Source: Acidimicrobiales bacterium (GTDB lineage Bacteria > Actinomycetota > Acidimicrobiia > Acidimicrobiales > JAUJNH01). From it: a stretch of 64,000 nt of DNA. The stretch spans positions 350,171-414,170 of the forward strand of contig JAUJNH010000001.1 in assembly GCA_030448245.1 (NCBI GenBank), read 5' to 3'. How positions within the stretch are numbered: the first letter of the stretch is position 1; every line of letters begins with the position of its first letter. This document shows positions 51,778 to 60,920 of this stretch, piece after piece. The notes below the pieces were generated by a model that was not told the origin of the DNA, made no database searches, and worked only from the letters and a program-made list of their open reading frames with translations. The position numbers were made by a program, and so were the translations under genes.

Positions 51778-53778
51778 ATGGACGCTGACGTGTCGGAACT
51801 GGAAGAGCGAGCCATCAACGTCGTGCGGGGGCTCGCCATGGACGGGCCCCAAAGGGCGGGCAGCGGGCACCCCGGGACGGCGATGGCGCTGGCCCCGCTG
51901 GCCCACGTGCTGTTCCACCGGGTGATGAAGCACGACCCCTCGCTCCCCGACTGGCACGACCGCGACCGCTTCGTCCTCTCACCGGGGCACGCCTCGATCC
52001 TGCTGTACTCCTACCTGTACCTGACCGGCTACGGCCAGACGATCGACGACCTCAAGGCGTTCCGCCAGCTGGACTCGCGCACGCCGGGCCACCCCGAGCG
52101 GCTGCACGCCCCCGGGATCGACACCACGACCGGCCCCCTCGGCCAGGGCATGGCGTCGGCCATCGGCATGGCCATCGCCGAGGAGCACCTGCGGGCCACC
52201 TTCGGTGCCGAGGTCTGTGACCACCACACCTTCATCATCTGCTCGGACGGTGACCTCCAGGAGGGGATCAGCCACGAGGCTTCCAGCCTTGCCGGCCACC
52301 TGGCGCTGGGGCGCATCGTCATGATCTGGGACGACAACCACATCAGCATCGACGGCCCCACCGAGCTGTCGTGGTCGGACAACACGCCCGACCGGTTCCG
52401 GGCCTACGGCTGGCACGTCGAGGAGCTGGGCGAGGCCGCCAACGACCTCGACACCCTCGAGGCCGCCATCCGCCGGGGCATGGAGGTCACCGACAAGCCG
52501 ACGTTCCTCGCCCTGCGCACCCACATCGGCTACCCGTCGTCGCTCCAGGACAGCGAGAAGGCCCATGGCGAACCGCTCGGGGCCGACGTGGTGCGCGATG
52601 CCAAGTCCGTCCTGGGACTACCCCCCGACGAGGACTTCTGGGTGCCCGAGGACGTGCTGGCCCTCTACCGCGAGTCGATCCCCCGAGGCCAGGCCATCCG
52701 CCACGAGTGGGAGCAGCGGCTGGCCAACATGAAGGGCGACCGCGAGGCCTACGACGCGGCCCAGGAGGGTCGCCCCCTCACCGAGTGGGTGAAGTCCCTG
52801 CCCACCTGGGAGGCGGGCGACAAGATCGCCACCCGAAAGGCCGGCGCCGCGGTGCTCGACGCCGTGAAGGACCTGGTGCCCGGACTCCTCGTCGGCGGGG
52901 CCGACCTCACCGGCAACACCGGTGTGAAGGTCAAGCTCCAGGTCTTCAACCCCGACGACCGAAGCGGCAAGCAGATCTACTACGGCGTCCGCGAGCACGG
53001 GATGGCGGCAGCCATGAACGGCATGGCCGCCCACGGAGGGATCCTGCCCGTGGGCGGCACGTTCTTCGTGTTCTCCGACTACTGCCGGGGGTCCATCCGC
53101 ATCGCCGCCCTGTCCAAGCTCAAGGTCGTGTACAGCTTCACCCACGACTCGATCGGCCTCGGCCCCGACGGGCCCACCCACCAGCCGGTCGAGCACCTGG
53201 CGTCGCTGCGGGCCATGCCCCACCTCCGGGTCATCCGCCCGGCTGACGGCAACGAGACGGCCCACGCCTACCGGGTCGCCTTTGAGGCCGAGGGCCCCAC
53301 CGCCCTCGTCCTGTCCCGTCAGGAGCTGCCGGTCCTCGAGGGCACCGAGGCCGCCTACGACGGGGTGGCCCGCGGGGCCTACGTGCTGCGGGAGGACGAA
53401 GAGGCCGACCTCACCCTGATCGGCACCGGCAGCGAGGTGCGCCTGTGCGTCGAGGCGGTGCCCCTGCTCGCCGCCCGCGACATCCGGGCTCGGGTCGTGT
53501 CCATGCCGTGCTGGGACCTGTTCGAGGAGGCCACCGACGACGAGAAGGAGGAGGTGCTCCCCTCGGACCTGCCGGCGCTGGCCGTCGAGGCGGCGGCATC
53601 GTTCGGCTGGGACCACTGGGCGGAGGGGACCGTGACCATGGACCGCTTCGGCGCCTCCGGTCCGGGGGAGGAGATCATGGTCGCTCGCGGCTTCACCTCC
53701 GAACGGGTGGCTGACGAGGCGGTGAACCTCATCACGTCGCTGCAGGAGGCCTTCGGCGACGACGAAGGCGACGACTAG
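51778..53778 (+). CDS. tkt: Transketolase
   Basis: This 666-aa ThDP enzyme of the pentose phosphate pathway interconverts C5, C3, C7, C6 and C4 sugars. The N-terminal GSGHPGTAMALAPLAHVLF, the ThDP-binding ICSDGDLQEGISHEASSLAG and the central GVREHGMAAAMNGMAAHGG are intact. DSIGLGPDGPTHQPVEHLA carries the catalytic His. It starts the tkt-tal-pgi-gnd-zwf-opcA-pgl operon. A GC palindrome (51736-51747) and a TAGGGT -10-like box lie upstream. Confidence 0.96.
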   Translation: MDADVSELEERAINVVRGLAMDGPQRAGSGHPGTAMALAPLAHVLFHRVMKHDPSLPDWHDRDRFVLSPGHASILLYSYLYLTGYGQTIDDLKAFRQLDSRTPGHPERLHAPGIDTTTGPLGQGMASAIGMAIAEEHLRATFGAEVCDHHTFIICSDGDLQEGISHEASSLAGHLALGRIVMIWDDNHISIDGPTELSWSDNTPDRFRAYGWHVEELGEAANDLDTLEAAIRRGMEVTDKPTFLALRTHIGYPSSLQDSEKAHGEPLGADVVRDAKSVLGLPPDEDFWVPEDVLALYRESIPRGQAIRHEWEQRLANMKGDREAYDAAQEGRPLTEWVKSLPTWEAGDKIATRKAGAAVLDAVKDLVPGLLVGGADLTGNTGVKVKLQVFNPDDRSGKQIYYGVREHGMAAAMNGMAAHGGILPVGGTFFVFSDYCRGSIRIAALSKLKVVYSFTHDSIGLGPDGPTHQPVEHLASLRAMPHLRVIRPADGNETAHAYRVAFEAEGPTALVLSRQELPVLEGTEAAYDGVARGAYVLREDEEADLTLIGTGSEVRLCVEAVPLLAARDIRARVVSMPCWDLFEEATDDEKEEVLPSDLPALAVEAAASFGWDHWAEGTVTMDRFGASGPGEEIMVARGFTSERVADEAVNLITSLQEAFGDDEGDD

Positions 53779-53792
53779 CAGAGGAGACACCG

Positions 53793-54890
53793 GTGACCAC
53801 GCTCCAGCGGCTGTTCGACGAGCAGGGCCAGAGCCCGTGGCTCGACAACCTGAGGCGTGGCTACTTCCGGGACGGGACGTTGCAGCGGCTGGTCGACCAG
53901 GGCATCCGCGGCGTCACGTCGAACCCGACCATCTTCCAGAAGGCCATCGCCGCCTCGGAAGACTACGACGAGCAGTTCGCCGAGGCCACCAGCCGGGTCA
54001 GCGTCGAGGACGCCTACTGGGAGCTGGTGGTCGACGACATCCAGCACGCCTGTGACGTGCTGCGCCCCCTCTTCGACGAGAGCCGTGGCGCTGACGGGCA
54101 CGTGTCGATCGAGGTGTCGCCGGCCCTGGCCCGCGACACCGCGGGCACCGCCCGTGAGGCGCGATCGGTATGGGACCGGGTCGACCGTCCGAACCTGATG
54201 GTCAAGATCCCCGGGACGGCCGAGGGGCTGCCCGCCATCCGCTCGTCGGTCGCCGCCGGGATCAGCGTGAACGTCACCCTCATCTTCGGGGTGCCCCGCT
54301 ACGCCGAGGTGATCGAGGCGTACCTGAGCGGGGTCGAGGACCTGCTGGAAGGGGGCGGCGACCCCTCCTGCGTCCGCTCGGTGGCCAGCTTCTTCATCAG
54401 CCGGGTCGACGTCGAGGTCGACCGGCGGCTCCGGACCGTCGGCACCGACCGGGCCGCCCAGCTGCTGGGCACGGCGGCGGTGAACCAGGCCAAGCTGGCC
54501 TACGAGCTGTTCCAGCAGCGCTTCGGGGGTGAGCGCTGGACCGCGCTCCAGGAGGGGGGCGCCCATCTCCAGCGGCCGCTTTGGGCCTCGACGTCCACCA
54601 AGGACCCGAGCTACCGCGACCTGCTCTACATCGACAGCCTCATAGGGCCCGGCACCGTCAACACCATGCCGGACGCCACGATCGAGGCGTTCCTCGACCA
54701 CGGCACGGTGGCCCGCACCGTCGACCAGGGTCTCGACCAGACCCGGGCCGGATGGGTGGCGCTGGCCGAGGTCGGCATCGACGTCGACGACGTGTCGCGC
54801 ACCTTGGAGGAGGAGGGCGTCGCCTCGTTCTCGAAGTCCTACGACGAGCTGCTCCAGGTCCTGACCGACAAGGCGAACAGGCTCACATGA
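53793..54890 (+). CDS. tal: Transaldolase
   Basis: This 365-aa TIM-barrel enzyme transfers a dihydroxyacetone unit via a lysine Schiff base, in RPNLMVKIPGTAEGLPAI. QGIRGVTSNPTIFQKAIAAS and SFFISRVDVEVDRRL are typical of the actinobacterial long class. GTG 53793 has an AGAGGAGAC Shine-Dalgarno. The stop overlaps the pgi start (ATGA). Confidence 0.95.
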   Translation: MTTLQRLFDEQGQSPWLDNLRRGYFRDGTLQRLVDQGIRGVTSNPTIFQKAIAASEDYDEQFAEATSRVSVEDAYWELVVDDIQHACDVLRPLFDESRGADGHVSIEVSPALARDTAGTAREARSVWDRVDRPNLMVKIPGTAEGLPAIRSSVAAGISVNVTLIFGVPRYAEVIEAYLSGVEDLLEGGGDPSCVRSVASFFISRVDVEVDRRLRTVGTDRAAQLLGTAAVNQAKLAYELFQQRFGGERWTALQEGGAHLQRPLWASTSTKDPSYRDLLYIDSLIGPGTVNTMPDATIEAFLDHGTVARTVDQGLDQTRAGWVALAEVGIDVDDVSRTLEEEGVASFSKSYDELLQVLTDKANRLT

Positions 54891-56278
54891 GCGCCCCGGC
54901 GGTGTCGCCCGACGCCCTGGCTGAGCGGCTCCTGGCTCGGGACGCCACCCTCTGGCCCGACGGGTCCGAGGCACCGCACCGGCTGGGCTGGCTCGACATC
55001 GCCTCGCGCCTCCTCGCTGCGTGCGCCGAGGTCTCCGACTGGGTGTCGTCGCTCTCCTACGAGCGGGTGGTGCTGCTCGGCATGGGCGGCAGCTCCCTGG
55101 GCCCTGAGGTGTTGCGGGCGGCGCTGCAGAGCGACCGCCTCATCGTGTGCGACACGACCGACCCGAAGACGGTCGCTGGGATCCCCACCGACGGCTCGTT
55201 CTTCCTGCTGTCGTCGAAGTCGGGAGGCACCCTCGAGCCTCGGGCGCTGTTCTCCCACTTCTGGAGCCGGGTGCCGGACGGGGCCCGGTGGGCCGCCGTC
55301 TGCGACCCCGGGACGAAGCCGATCGAGCTGGCCAGCTCGCACGCCTTCGCCCGCGTGTTCGAGAACGACCCCAACATCGGCGGCCGCTACAGCGTGCTGT
55401 CGTGGTTCGGCCTGGTGCCGGCGGCCCTCCTCGGCCTCGACCCGGCCGAGCTCTGCCGCCGGGCCCGGACGGTCGACGTCGGCGAGGCCGTGCGCCTGGG
55501 GGTCGGCTGGGCCGAGGCCCAGCAGGCCGGCCGGGACAAGCTGACCATCCTCCTGGGCGACGGGCCGTTCCGGGCGTTCGGCCTGTGGGCCGAGCAGCTG
55601 GTGGCCGAGAGCCTGGGCAAGCAGGGCACGGGGATCGTGCCGGTGCCCACCACCGAGGTCGAGGCCGGCGACGACCGAGAGCCGGTGGCGGTGCACGTCG
55701 ACGACGTCTACGACCTCGCCGTCGAGTTCCTGCGCTGGGAGATCGCTACGGCCACGGCCGGCAGCATCCTGGGCGTCGACGCCTTCGACCAGCCCGACGT
55801 CGAGGCAGCCAAGGTGGCCACGGCCAAGGCGCTGGAGCACCTGCCCCTCCCCTCGAACTTGCCCGCGGGCGTCGACCTGGCCCCGCCGGACGGCCTGCTG
55901 CCGTGGCTCGAGACCCACATGCGGCCCGGCGACTACGTCGCCCTGCAGGCGTACGTGCCCTACGGCCAGGACGCCGCGCTCGAAGGGCTGCGGCGGCGGG
56001 TGCGCGACGCCCTGGGCGGGGTCGCGGTCACGGCCGGGTACGGGCCCCGCTTCCTCCACTCGACCGGCCAGCTGCACAAGGGTGGGCCGGACAGCTGCGT
56101 CGCCGTGCAGATCGTGCCCGACGCCCCCACGGCCGAGGTGCCGGTGCCCGACCACGCCTACGACTTCGGCACGCTCATTGCGGCCCAGGCGTTGGGAGAC
56201 CTGCACGCTCTGCGGGCGGTCGGCCGGCGGGTGGTGCGGGTCGTGGTCGACCGAGGCGACCTGACCGGAAGGGGCTGA
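54887..56278 (+). CDS. pgi: Glucose-6-phosphate isomerase
   Basis: This 463-aa protein is shorter than the classical 540-aa Pgi but has the SIS-domain signatures VVLLGMGGSSLGPEVLRAAL and FFLLSSKSGGTLEPRALF. GPRFLHSTGQLHKGGPDSCV is the C-terminal catalytic segment. It links glycolysis to the pentose pathway and sits in the operon between tal and gnd. Confidence 0.92.
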   Translation: MSAPAVSPDALAERLLARDATLWPDGSEAPHRLGWLDIASRLLAACAEVSDWVSSLSYERVVLLGMGGSSLGPEVLRAALQSDRLIVCDTTDPKTVAGIPTDGSFFLLSSKSGGTLEPRALFSHFWSRVPDGARWAAVCDPGTKPIELASSHAFARVFENDPNIGGRYSVLSWFGLVPAALLGLDPAELCRRARTVDVGEAVRLGVGWAEAQQAGRDKLTILLGDGPFRAFGLWAEQLVAESLGKQGTGIVPVPTTEVEAGDDREPVAVHVDDVYDLAVEFLRWEIATATAGSILGVDAFDQPDVEAAKVATAKALEHLPLPSNLPAGVDLAPPDGLLPWLETHMRPGDYVALQAYVPYGQDAALEGLRRRVRDALGGVAVTAGYGPRFLHSTGQLHKGGPDSCVAVQIVPDAPTAEVPVPDHAYDFGTLIAAQALGDLHALRAVGRRVVRVVVDRGDLTGRG

Positions 56279-56280
56279 CC

Positions 56281-57216
56281 ATGCGGATCGGGATGGTCGG
56301 CCTGGGGCGCATGGGCGGCAACATGACCCGCCGGCTGCTGAAGGCCGGCCAGGAGGTGGTGGCCCACGACGTCAGCGGCGACGTGGTGGCGGTGCTCGTT
56401 GGCGAGGGCGCCCACGGGGCCAAGGACCTTGCCTCGCTGGTCGAGCAGCTCGACGCGCCACGGGCGGTCTGGTTGATGCTGCCGGCGGGGGCGATCACCG
56501 CCGCCGCCATCGGCGAGCTCACCGGCCTCCTCGAGCCGGGCGACGTCATCGTCGACGGCGGCAACGCCCGCTGGACCGACTCGGTGGCCACGGGCGAGGC
56601 GCTACAGGCCTCCGGCATCGACTTCTGCGACGCCGGCGTGTCCGGCGGGGTGTGGGGCCTCGAGAACGGCTACGGCCTGATGGTCGGCGGTGCAGACGAC
56701 GTGGTCGAGCGCCTTCGCCCCCTCTTCGAGTCGCTGGCCCCCCAGGGCGGCTTCGTGCACGTGGGCCCCGTCGGCAGCGGCCACTTCACCAAGATGGTGC
56801 ACAACGGCATCGAGTACGGGCTGATGCAGGCCTACGGCGAGGGCTTCGCGGTGCTGGCGGCGGCCGAGGACCTCGGCATCGACCAGGCCAAGGTGGCCGA
56901 GGTGGCCGAGGCGTGGCGCCACGGCACCGTCATCCGCTCGTGGCTGCTCGACCTCGCCGCCCGTGCTCTGGCCGAGGAGTCCTTCGAGCACGTCCAAGGC
57001 TACGTCGAGGACTCGGGCGAGGGCCGCTGGACCGTCGAGGAGGCCGTGCAGCGAGGCGTCCCGGCCCCGGTGATCACCGCCGCGCTGTACGAGCGCTTCT
57101 CGTCGCGCGACCCCAACCTGTTCTCGAACCGCCTCCTGGCCGCGCTGCGCGGCCAGTTCGGGGGCCACGGCCTCAAGGTCCACCTCGTCGACGACACCGA
57201 CGTCCCCCGTGCATGA
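56281..57216 (+). CDS. gnd: 6-phosphogluconate dehydrogenase, decarboxylating (GndA type)
   Basis: This 311-aa protein is of the short, NAD-type class. The Rossmann start MRIGMVGLGRMGGNMTRRLL, FCDAGVSGGVWGLENGYGLM and the catalytic Lys in GHFTKMVHNGIEYGLMQ are present. It starts 3 nt after the pgi stop and overlaps zwf by 8 nt. Confidence 0.94.
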   Translation: MRIGMVGLGRMGGNMTRRLLKAGQEVVAHDVSGDVVAVLVGEGAHGAKDLASLVEQLDAPRAVWLMLPAGAITAAAIGELTGLLEPGDVIVDGGNARWTDSVATGEALQASGIDFCDAGVSGGVWGLENGYGLMVGGADDVVERLRPLFESLAPQGGFVHVGPVGSGHFTKMVHNGIEYGLMQAYGEGFAVLAAAEDLGIDQAKVAEVAEAWRHGTVIRSWLLDLAARALAEESFEHVQGYVEDSGEGRWTVEEAVQRGVPAPVITAALYERFSSRDPNLFSNRLLAALRGQFGGHGLKVHLVDDTDVPRA

Positions 57217-58717
57217 CAACCCGCTGCTCGAGGGCCTCGACCGGGACCGTCGGGCACCGCCGTGCGTGCTCGTTGTGTACGGCGCCAGCGGCGACCTCAC
57301 CAGCCGCAAGATCATGCCGGCCATCGAGCGCCTGCACCGCCAGCGGCAGCTCCCGGGGGCCTTCGCCGTCGTCGGCACCGCCCGCACCGAGATGGACGAC
57401 GACGACTTCCAGAAGGCGTGCCTGAGGAGCGTCCCCGACGCCGCCGCCGGATGGGACGAGCTGGTGAAGGGCTTCCGCTACGTCGCCGGCGACTACACCG
57501 CCACCGAGACCTTCGACCGGTTGAAGGAGGTGCTGGCCGAGGTCGACGAGCAGCGGGGCACCTCCGGCAACCGCGTCCACTACCTGGCCACCGTGCCCTC
57601 CCTGTTCGACGACATCGCCCGGGCCCTGGGACGCGAGGGCATGCACGAGCCGAGGTTCGACGGCTCGTTCGTGCGGATCGTCTGCGAGAAGCCCTACGGC
57701 CGCGACCTGGCCTCGGCCAGGGAGCTGGACGACGCCATGCACTCGGCCTTCGCCGAGGACCAGATCTACCGGATCGACCACTACCTCGGGAAGGAGACGG
57801 TCCAGAACACCCTGGCCCTGCGCTTCGCCAACAGCTTCTTCGAGCCCCTCTGGAGCCGCCAGCACATCGACCACGTCCAGGTGACGGTGGCCGAGTCCGT
57901 CGGCGTCGGCACCCGGGCCGGGTTCTACGAGACCGCCGGAGCCCTCCGGGATATCGTCCAGAACCACGTGCTGCAGGTGCTGGCCGTGTGCGCCATGGAG
58001 CCGCCGGCCACCCTCGACGCCACCGGCGTGCGGGACGAGAAGGTCAAGGCCCTCCGCGCCATCCGGCCCTGGGACCCCGTTGACGTGGTCGACCACGTCG
58101 TGCGGGCGCAGTACGACTCGGGCTGGGCCGAAGGCGAGCAGGTCAAGGGCTACCGCTCCGAGCAGGGCGTCGACCCCTCCTCGACCACCGAGACGTACGT
58201 GGCCCTCAAGCTCGAGATCGACAACTGGCGCTGGGCCGGCGTGCCCTTCTACGTGCGCACCGGCAAGCGCCTCCCCAAGCGCGTCACCGAGGTCGCCTTC
58301 ACGCTCAAGGCCGTCCCCCACCTGCCCTTCACCACCCGTGACAGCCGTGGGCTGTCGCCCAACGCCCTCGTCCTGCGCATCCAGCCCGACGAGGGCATCA
58401 CCCTGCGCTTCGGGGCCAAGGTCCCCGGCGGGTCCTTCGAGGTGCGCGACGTGCTCATGGACTTCTCCTACGGCGCCTCGTTCCTCCAGGACACCCCCGA
58501 CGCCTACGAACGCCTCCTCCTCGACGCCATGGTCGGCGACCCCACCCTGTTCATCCGCACCGACGAGGTCGAGCAGGCCTGGCAGATCTGCGACCCCATC
58601 CTCGAGGCGTGGAACGACCCCTCCTACCCCGTCGCCACCTACGAAGCCGGCAGTTGGGGCCCCAAGGAAGCCGACCTCCTTCTCCAGCGCGACGGCCGCC
58701 GCTGGAGAACGCCCTGA
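57209..58717 (+). CDS. zwf: Glucose-6-phosphate 1-dehydrogenase
   Basis: This 502-aa enzyme makes 6-phosphogluconolactone and NADPH. The NADP loop VYGASGDLTSRKIMPAIE and the substrate-site RIDHYLGKETVQNTLALRF, containing the catalytic His, are intact. Start is GTG 57209, overlapping gnd. Its activator gene opcA follows after the duplicated 113-bp sequence. Confidence 0.96.
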   Translation: MHDNPLLEGLDRDRRAPPCVLVVYGASGDLTSRKIMPAIERLHRQRQLPGAFAVVGTARTEMDDDDFQKACLRSVPDAAAGWDELVKGFRYVAGDYTATETFDRLKEVLAEVDEQRGTSGNRVHYLATVPSLFDDIARALGREGMHEPRFDGSFVRIVCEKPYGRDLASARELDDAMHSAFAEDQIYRIDHYLGKETVQNTLALRFANSFFEPLWSRQHIDHVQVTVAESVGVGTRAGFYETAGALRDIVQNHVLQVLAVCAMEPPATLDATGVRDEKVKALRAIRPWDPVDVVDHVVRAQYDSGWAEGEQVKGYRSEQGVDPSSTTETYVALKLEIDNWRWAGVPFYVRTGKRLPKRVTEVAFTLKAVPHLPFTTRDSRGLSPNALVLRIQPDEGITLRFGAKVPGGSFEVRDVLMDFSYGASFLQDTPDAYERLLLDAMVGDPTLFIRTDEVEQAWQICDPILEAWNDPSYPVATYEAGSWGPKEADLLLQRDGRRWRTP

Positions 58718-58719
58718 CC

Positions 58720-58832
58720 TCCCCACCATGCCGCCGCCCTTGAACCCCTCGCTTCCTCCCCCGACCGGCGCCTCCAGCGACCGGCCTCCTCCGTCCAGCG
58801 AGGGGCCGGGCGGCGTCCTGGCGGGGCCCGCT
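58720..58832 (+). repeat. 113-bp direct repeat, copy 1
   Basis: A perfect 113-bp sequence repeated at 58839-58951 after a 6-bp spacer. It holds a hairpin-forming end (AGCG, GGGCC with later GGCCC, CGCT) and an ATG-started frame (58728) for a Pro/Ser-rich peptide beginning MPPPLNPSLPPPTG. Confidence 0.92.
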
Positions 58833-58838
58833 GTTACA

Positions 58839-58951
58839 TCCCCACCATGCCGCCGCCCTTGAACCCCTCGCTTCCTCCCCCGACCGGCGCCTCCAGCGAC
58901 CGGCCTCCTCCGTCCAGCGAGGGGCCGGGCGGCGTCCTGGCGGGGCCCGCT
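58839..58951 (+). repeat. 113-bp direct repeat, copy 2
   Basis: The second copy. The same peptide frame here (ATG 58847) stays open for 56 codons and its TGA (59015-59017) overlaps the opcA ATG. Confidence 0.92.
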
Positions 58952-59017
58952 CTGGCGCCCCCCGCCGTCGCGGCGTCGTTCGGGTTGCTGTCGGTTACGT
59001 CACAAGGTGCTGGCTGA
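58847..59017 (+). CDS. Possible small Pro-rich leader ORF of opcA
   Basis: This 56-codon frame encodes MPPPLNPSLPPPTGAS, a Pro/Ser-rich stretch and a hydrophobic end (AVAASFGLLSVTSQGAG). It overlaps the opcA start as TGATG, the geometry of translational coupling. There is no convincing Shine-Dalgarno before its ATG and it lies partly in the repeat, so it may be spurious. Confidence 0.3.
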   Translation: MPPPLNPSLPPPTGASSDRPPPSSEGPGGVLAGPALAPPAVAASFGLLSVTSQGAG

Positions 59018-60045
59018 TGGCGGGGGTTGCGACCCGGACGCTTGGGGAGTGGACGGGGCGGGCGACGAAGGTCGGGGAGGTGCTCGAGCAGCTCGACGGG
59101 CTGCGGCGGAAGGGGCAGCGGTCGCTGGCGTCCCGCACATCGGTGCTGACGCTGGTGGTGCACGCGCCGTCGGCGGTCGACGCCTGGGACGCGGTGGCCA
59201 CCGTCCACCGGTTCGGCGGCCACCACCCGGCCCGCTCGATCGTGCTCGTCCCCCTGCCCGAGGGGCCGGCCCGCCTCGATGCCCGGGTCAGCCTCACGGC
59301 CGCCGAGGCCGGCGGCCACCAGGTCTGGTTCGAGGACGTGGTCCTGTCGATCTCGGGGCCGGCCGCCCGGCGGCTGGGCAGCCTGGTCGAGCCCTTCGCC
59401 CTCTCCGACCTCCCGCTCGTCGCCTGGTACCTCGGCGCGGCCCCGGAGGCCGGTGACGACCTCGTGGCCACCGCCGACGCCGTGCTCGTCGACTCGAAGC
59501 TGGCCATCGGCGAGGAAGGGGGCGACGCCGGGGACGACGGCCCGGTCGGGGCCCTGCCCGAGCGTGACACCCTCGACGCCGTCGTCGCCCTCTTCGGAAG
59601 GGTCCCGGTCGTCGACCTGGCCTGGATCCGCCTCCGGCCCTGGCGCGAGCTGCTGGCCGCGCTGGTGGACGGGGCCGCCTTTCGACCGGCCCTCGACGAC
59701 CTGCGGTCGGCCACGGTGACCGGGAAGGCCAGCGCCCGCGCCCTCCTCGGGGGCTGGCTCTCCTCACGCCTTCGCCTGCCCCCAGGGACGCTGCACCTGG
59801 TCGCGGCCCGTCACGCCTCGGTCCGCCTGGTCGGGCGGATCGACGGCCGGGAGGCCACGTTCTCGGTCGAGCGCCTGGCCGGCGAGCGGCTGGTGCGGGC
59901 CACCGCCACGGTCGAGGGCGGCCCCTCGTTCACCGACGTGCTGGCCCTGCCCGAGGCCGACCCGTCGTGGGCCCTGGCCCAGGCGTTGACCGGGTTGCGC
60001 TGCGACCCCGTGTACGAAGCAGCCGTGCGAGCCGGCCTCGCCTGA
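59017..60045 (+). CDS. opcA: Glucose-6-phosphate dehydrogenase assembly protein OpcA
   Basis: This 342-aa protein is required for or allosterically activates Zwf in actinobacteria and cyanobacteria. Family segments include SVLTLVVHAPSAVDAWDAVA, the tract LSDLPLVAWYLGAAP and a second domain with ASVRLVGRIDGREATF-like strands. It is the standard partner located between zwf and pgl. Confidence 0.92.
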   Translation: MAGVATRTLGEWTGRATKVGEVLEQLDGLRRKGQRSLASRTSVLTLVVHAPSAVDAWDAVATVHRFGGHHPARSIVLVPLPEGPARLDARVSLTAAEAGGHQVWFEDVVLSISGPAARRLGSLVEPFALSDLPLVAWYLGAAPEAGDDLVATADAVLVDSKLAIGEEGGDAGDDGPVGALPERDTLDAVVALFGRVPVVDLAWIRLRPWRELLAALVDGAAFRPALDDLRSATVTGKASARALLGGWLSSRLRLPPGTLHLVAARHASVRLVGRIDGREATFSVERLAGERLVRATATVEGGPSFTDVLALPEADPSWALAQALTGLRCDPVYEAAVRAGLA

Positions 60046-60090
60046 CCCGACCGCGGGGCGCAGGCCCTCGCGCGGCTACGTTCGCCCGCT

Positions 60091-60753
60091 GTGTTCGGAG
60101 ACGTCGAGGTCGTCGACGACGTCCCGGGTCGCTTCGCGGCCCGGGTGATCGACGCGTTCATCGACCGGTCCGACGCCACGTTCAGCCTCGCCGTCTCAGG
60201 CGGTGGCACGGCCCGCCGCTGCTACCGGCGGCTGGCCGAGGAGGGAGCAGAGGCCATCGACTGGTGGGCAGTCGACCTGTTCTGGGGCGATGAGCGCTGC
60301 GTCGACCCCAACAGCGAGGCGTCGAACCAGCGGCTCGTGCGGGAGGCCCTGCTCGAGCGGATCGGCGCCGCCAACGAGGTGCACCCGATGCGGTGCGACG
60401 AGGGGCCCGAGCCCTACCAGCTGAAGATCAGCGCCCTGCCTGCCATCGACGTCGTCCACCTCGGCATGGGTCCTGACGGCCACACCGCATCGCTGTTCCC
60501 CGGCTCCCCCGCCCTCGAGGCCGACGCCGGCCGCCTGGTCGTCATGAACGAGGACCCCTCGGGCAGCAACCCCCACCGGCGCATGACCTTCACGTTCTCG
60601 GCCATCGCCCGGGCCCGCCTGGTGCTGATCACCGTGGAAGGCGAGGACAAGCAGGAGGCCTTCGCCCGCGTCCGTGCCGGGGAGGACCTGCCCGTGGCCC
60701 GGGTCCGAGCCCCCCAGGTCGTCTGGCTCGTCGACCCGGCGGCTGCGGGCTGA
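60091..60753 (+). CDS. pgl: 6-phosphogluconolactonase
   Basis: This 220-aa enzyme of the NagB/DevB family hydrolyses 6-phosphogluconolactone. The N-terminal FSLAVSGGGTARRCYRRLAE, then DLFWGDERCVDPNSEASNQR, and HLGMGPDGHTASLFPGSPAL with the catalytic His are all present. Start is GTG 60091. It ends the pentose phosphate operon. Confidence 0.94.
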   Translation: MFGDVEVVDDVPGRFAARVIDAFIDRSDATFSLAVSGGGTARRCYRRLAEEGAEAIDWWAVDLFWGDERCVDPNSEASNQRLVREALLERIGAANEVHPMRCDEGPEPYQLKISALPAIDVVHLGMGPDGHTASLFPGSPALEADAGRLVVMNEDPSGSNPHRRMTFTFSAIARARLVLITVEGEDKQEAFARVRAGEDLPVARVRAPQVVWLVDPAAAG

Positions 60754-60826
60754 CCCGCCGGGTCCGCCGGCGGTGACCGGGCGGGCGACGGGCGCCGGTA
60801 TGTTCTGCGGCCGGCCACGTCCCGCC

Positions 60827-60849
60827 GGGGTAGAGGCGAGCGAAACCCC
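60827..60849 (+). promoter_or_regulatory. Stem-loop in the decarboxylase leader
   Basis: GGGGT (60827-60831) can pair with ACCCC (60845-60849) around a 13-base loop, 10 bases before a strong GAGGAGG ribosome-binding site. It could regulate translation of the following short ORF. The stem is only 5 bp and no known riboswitch class was recognised. Confidence 0.3.
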
Positions 60850-60869
60850 ACGAGCTCCGAGGAGGCGAC

Positions 60870-60920
60870 ATGACCCTGGTCCTGGCTGCCGGAGGTGGTG
60901 CCACGTGGCCACCCGTCTGA
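60870..60920 (+). CDS. Possible 16-codon leader peptide
   Basis: ATG 60870 has the best Shine-Dalgarno of the region (GAGGAGG at 60859-60865) and encodes MTLVLAAGGGATWPPV before a TGA at 60918-60920. It overlaps the decarboxylase start (GTG 60905) in another frame. It may couple or attenuate decarboxylase translation. No stalling motif or substrate-codon run is evident. Confidence 0.35.
   Translation: MTLVLAAGGGATWPPV

Noticed and set aside
58720-58951. The 113-bp repeats as a CRISPR array
   Set aside because: Only two copies, a 6-bp spacer and no cas genes.
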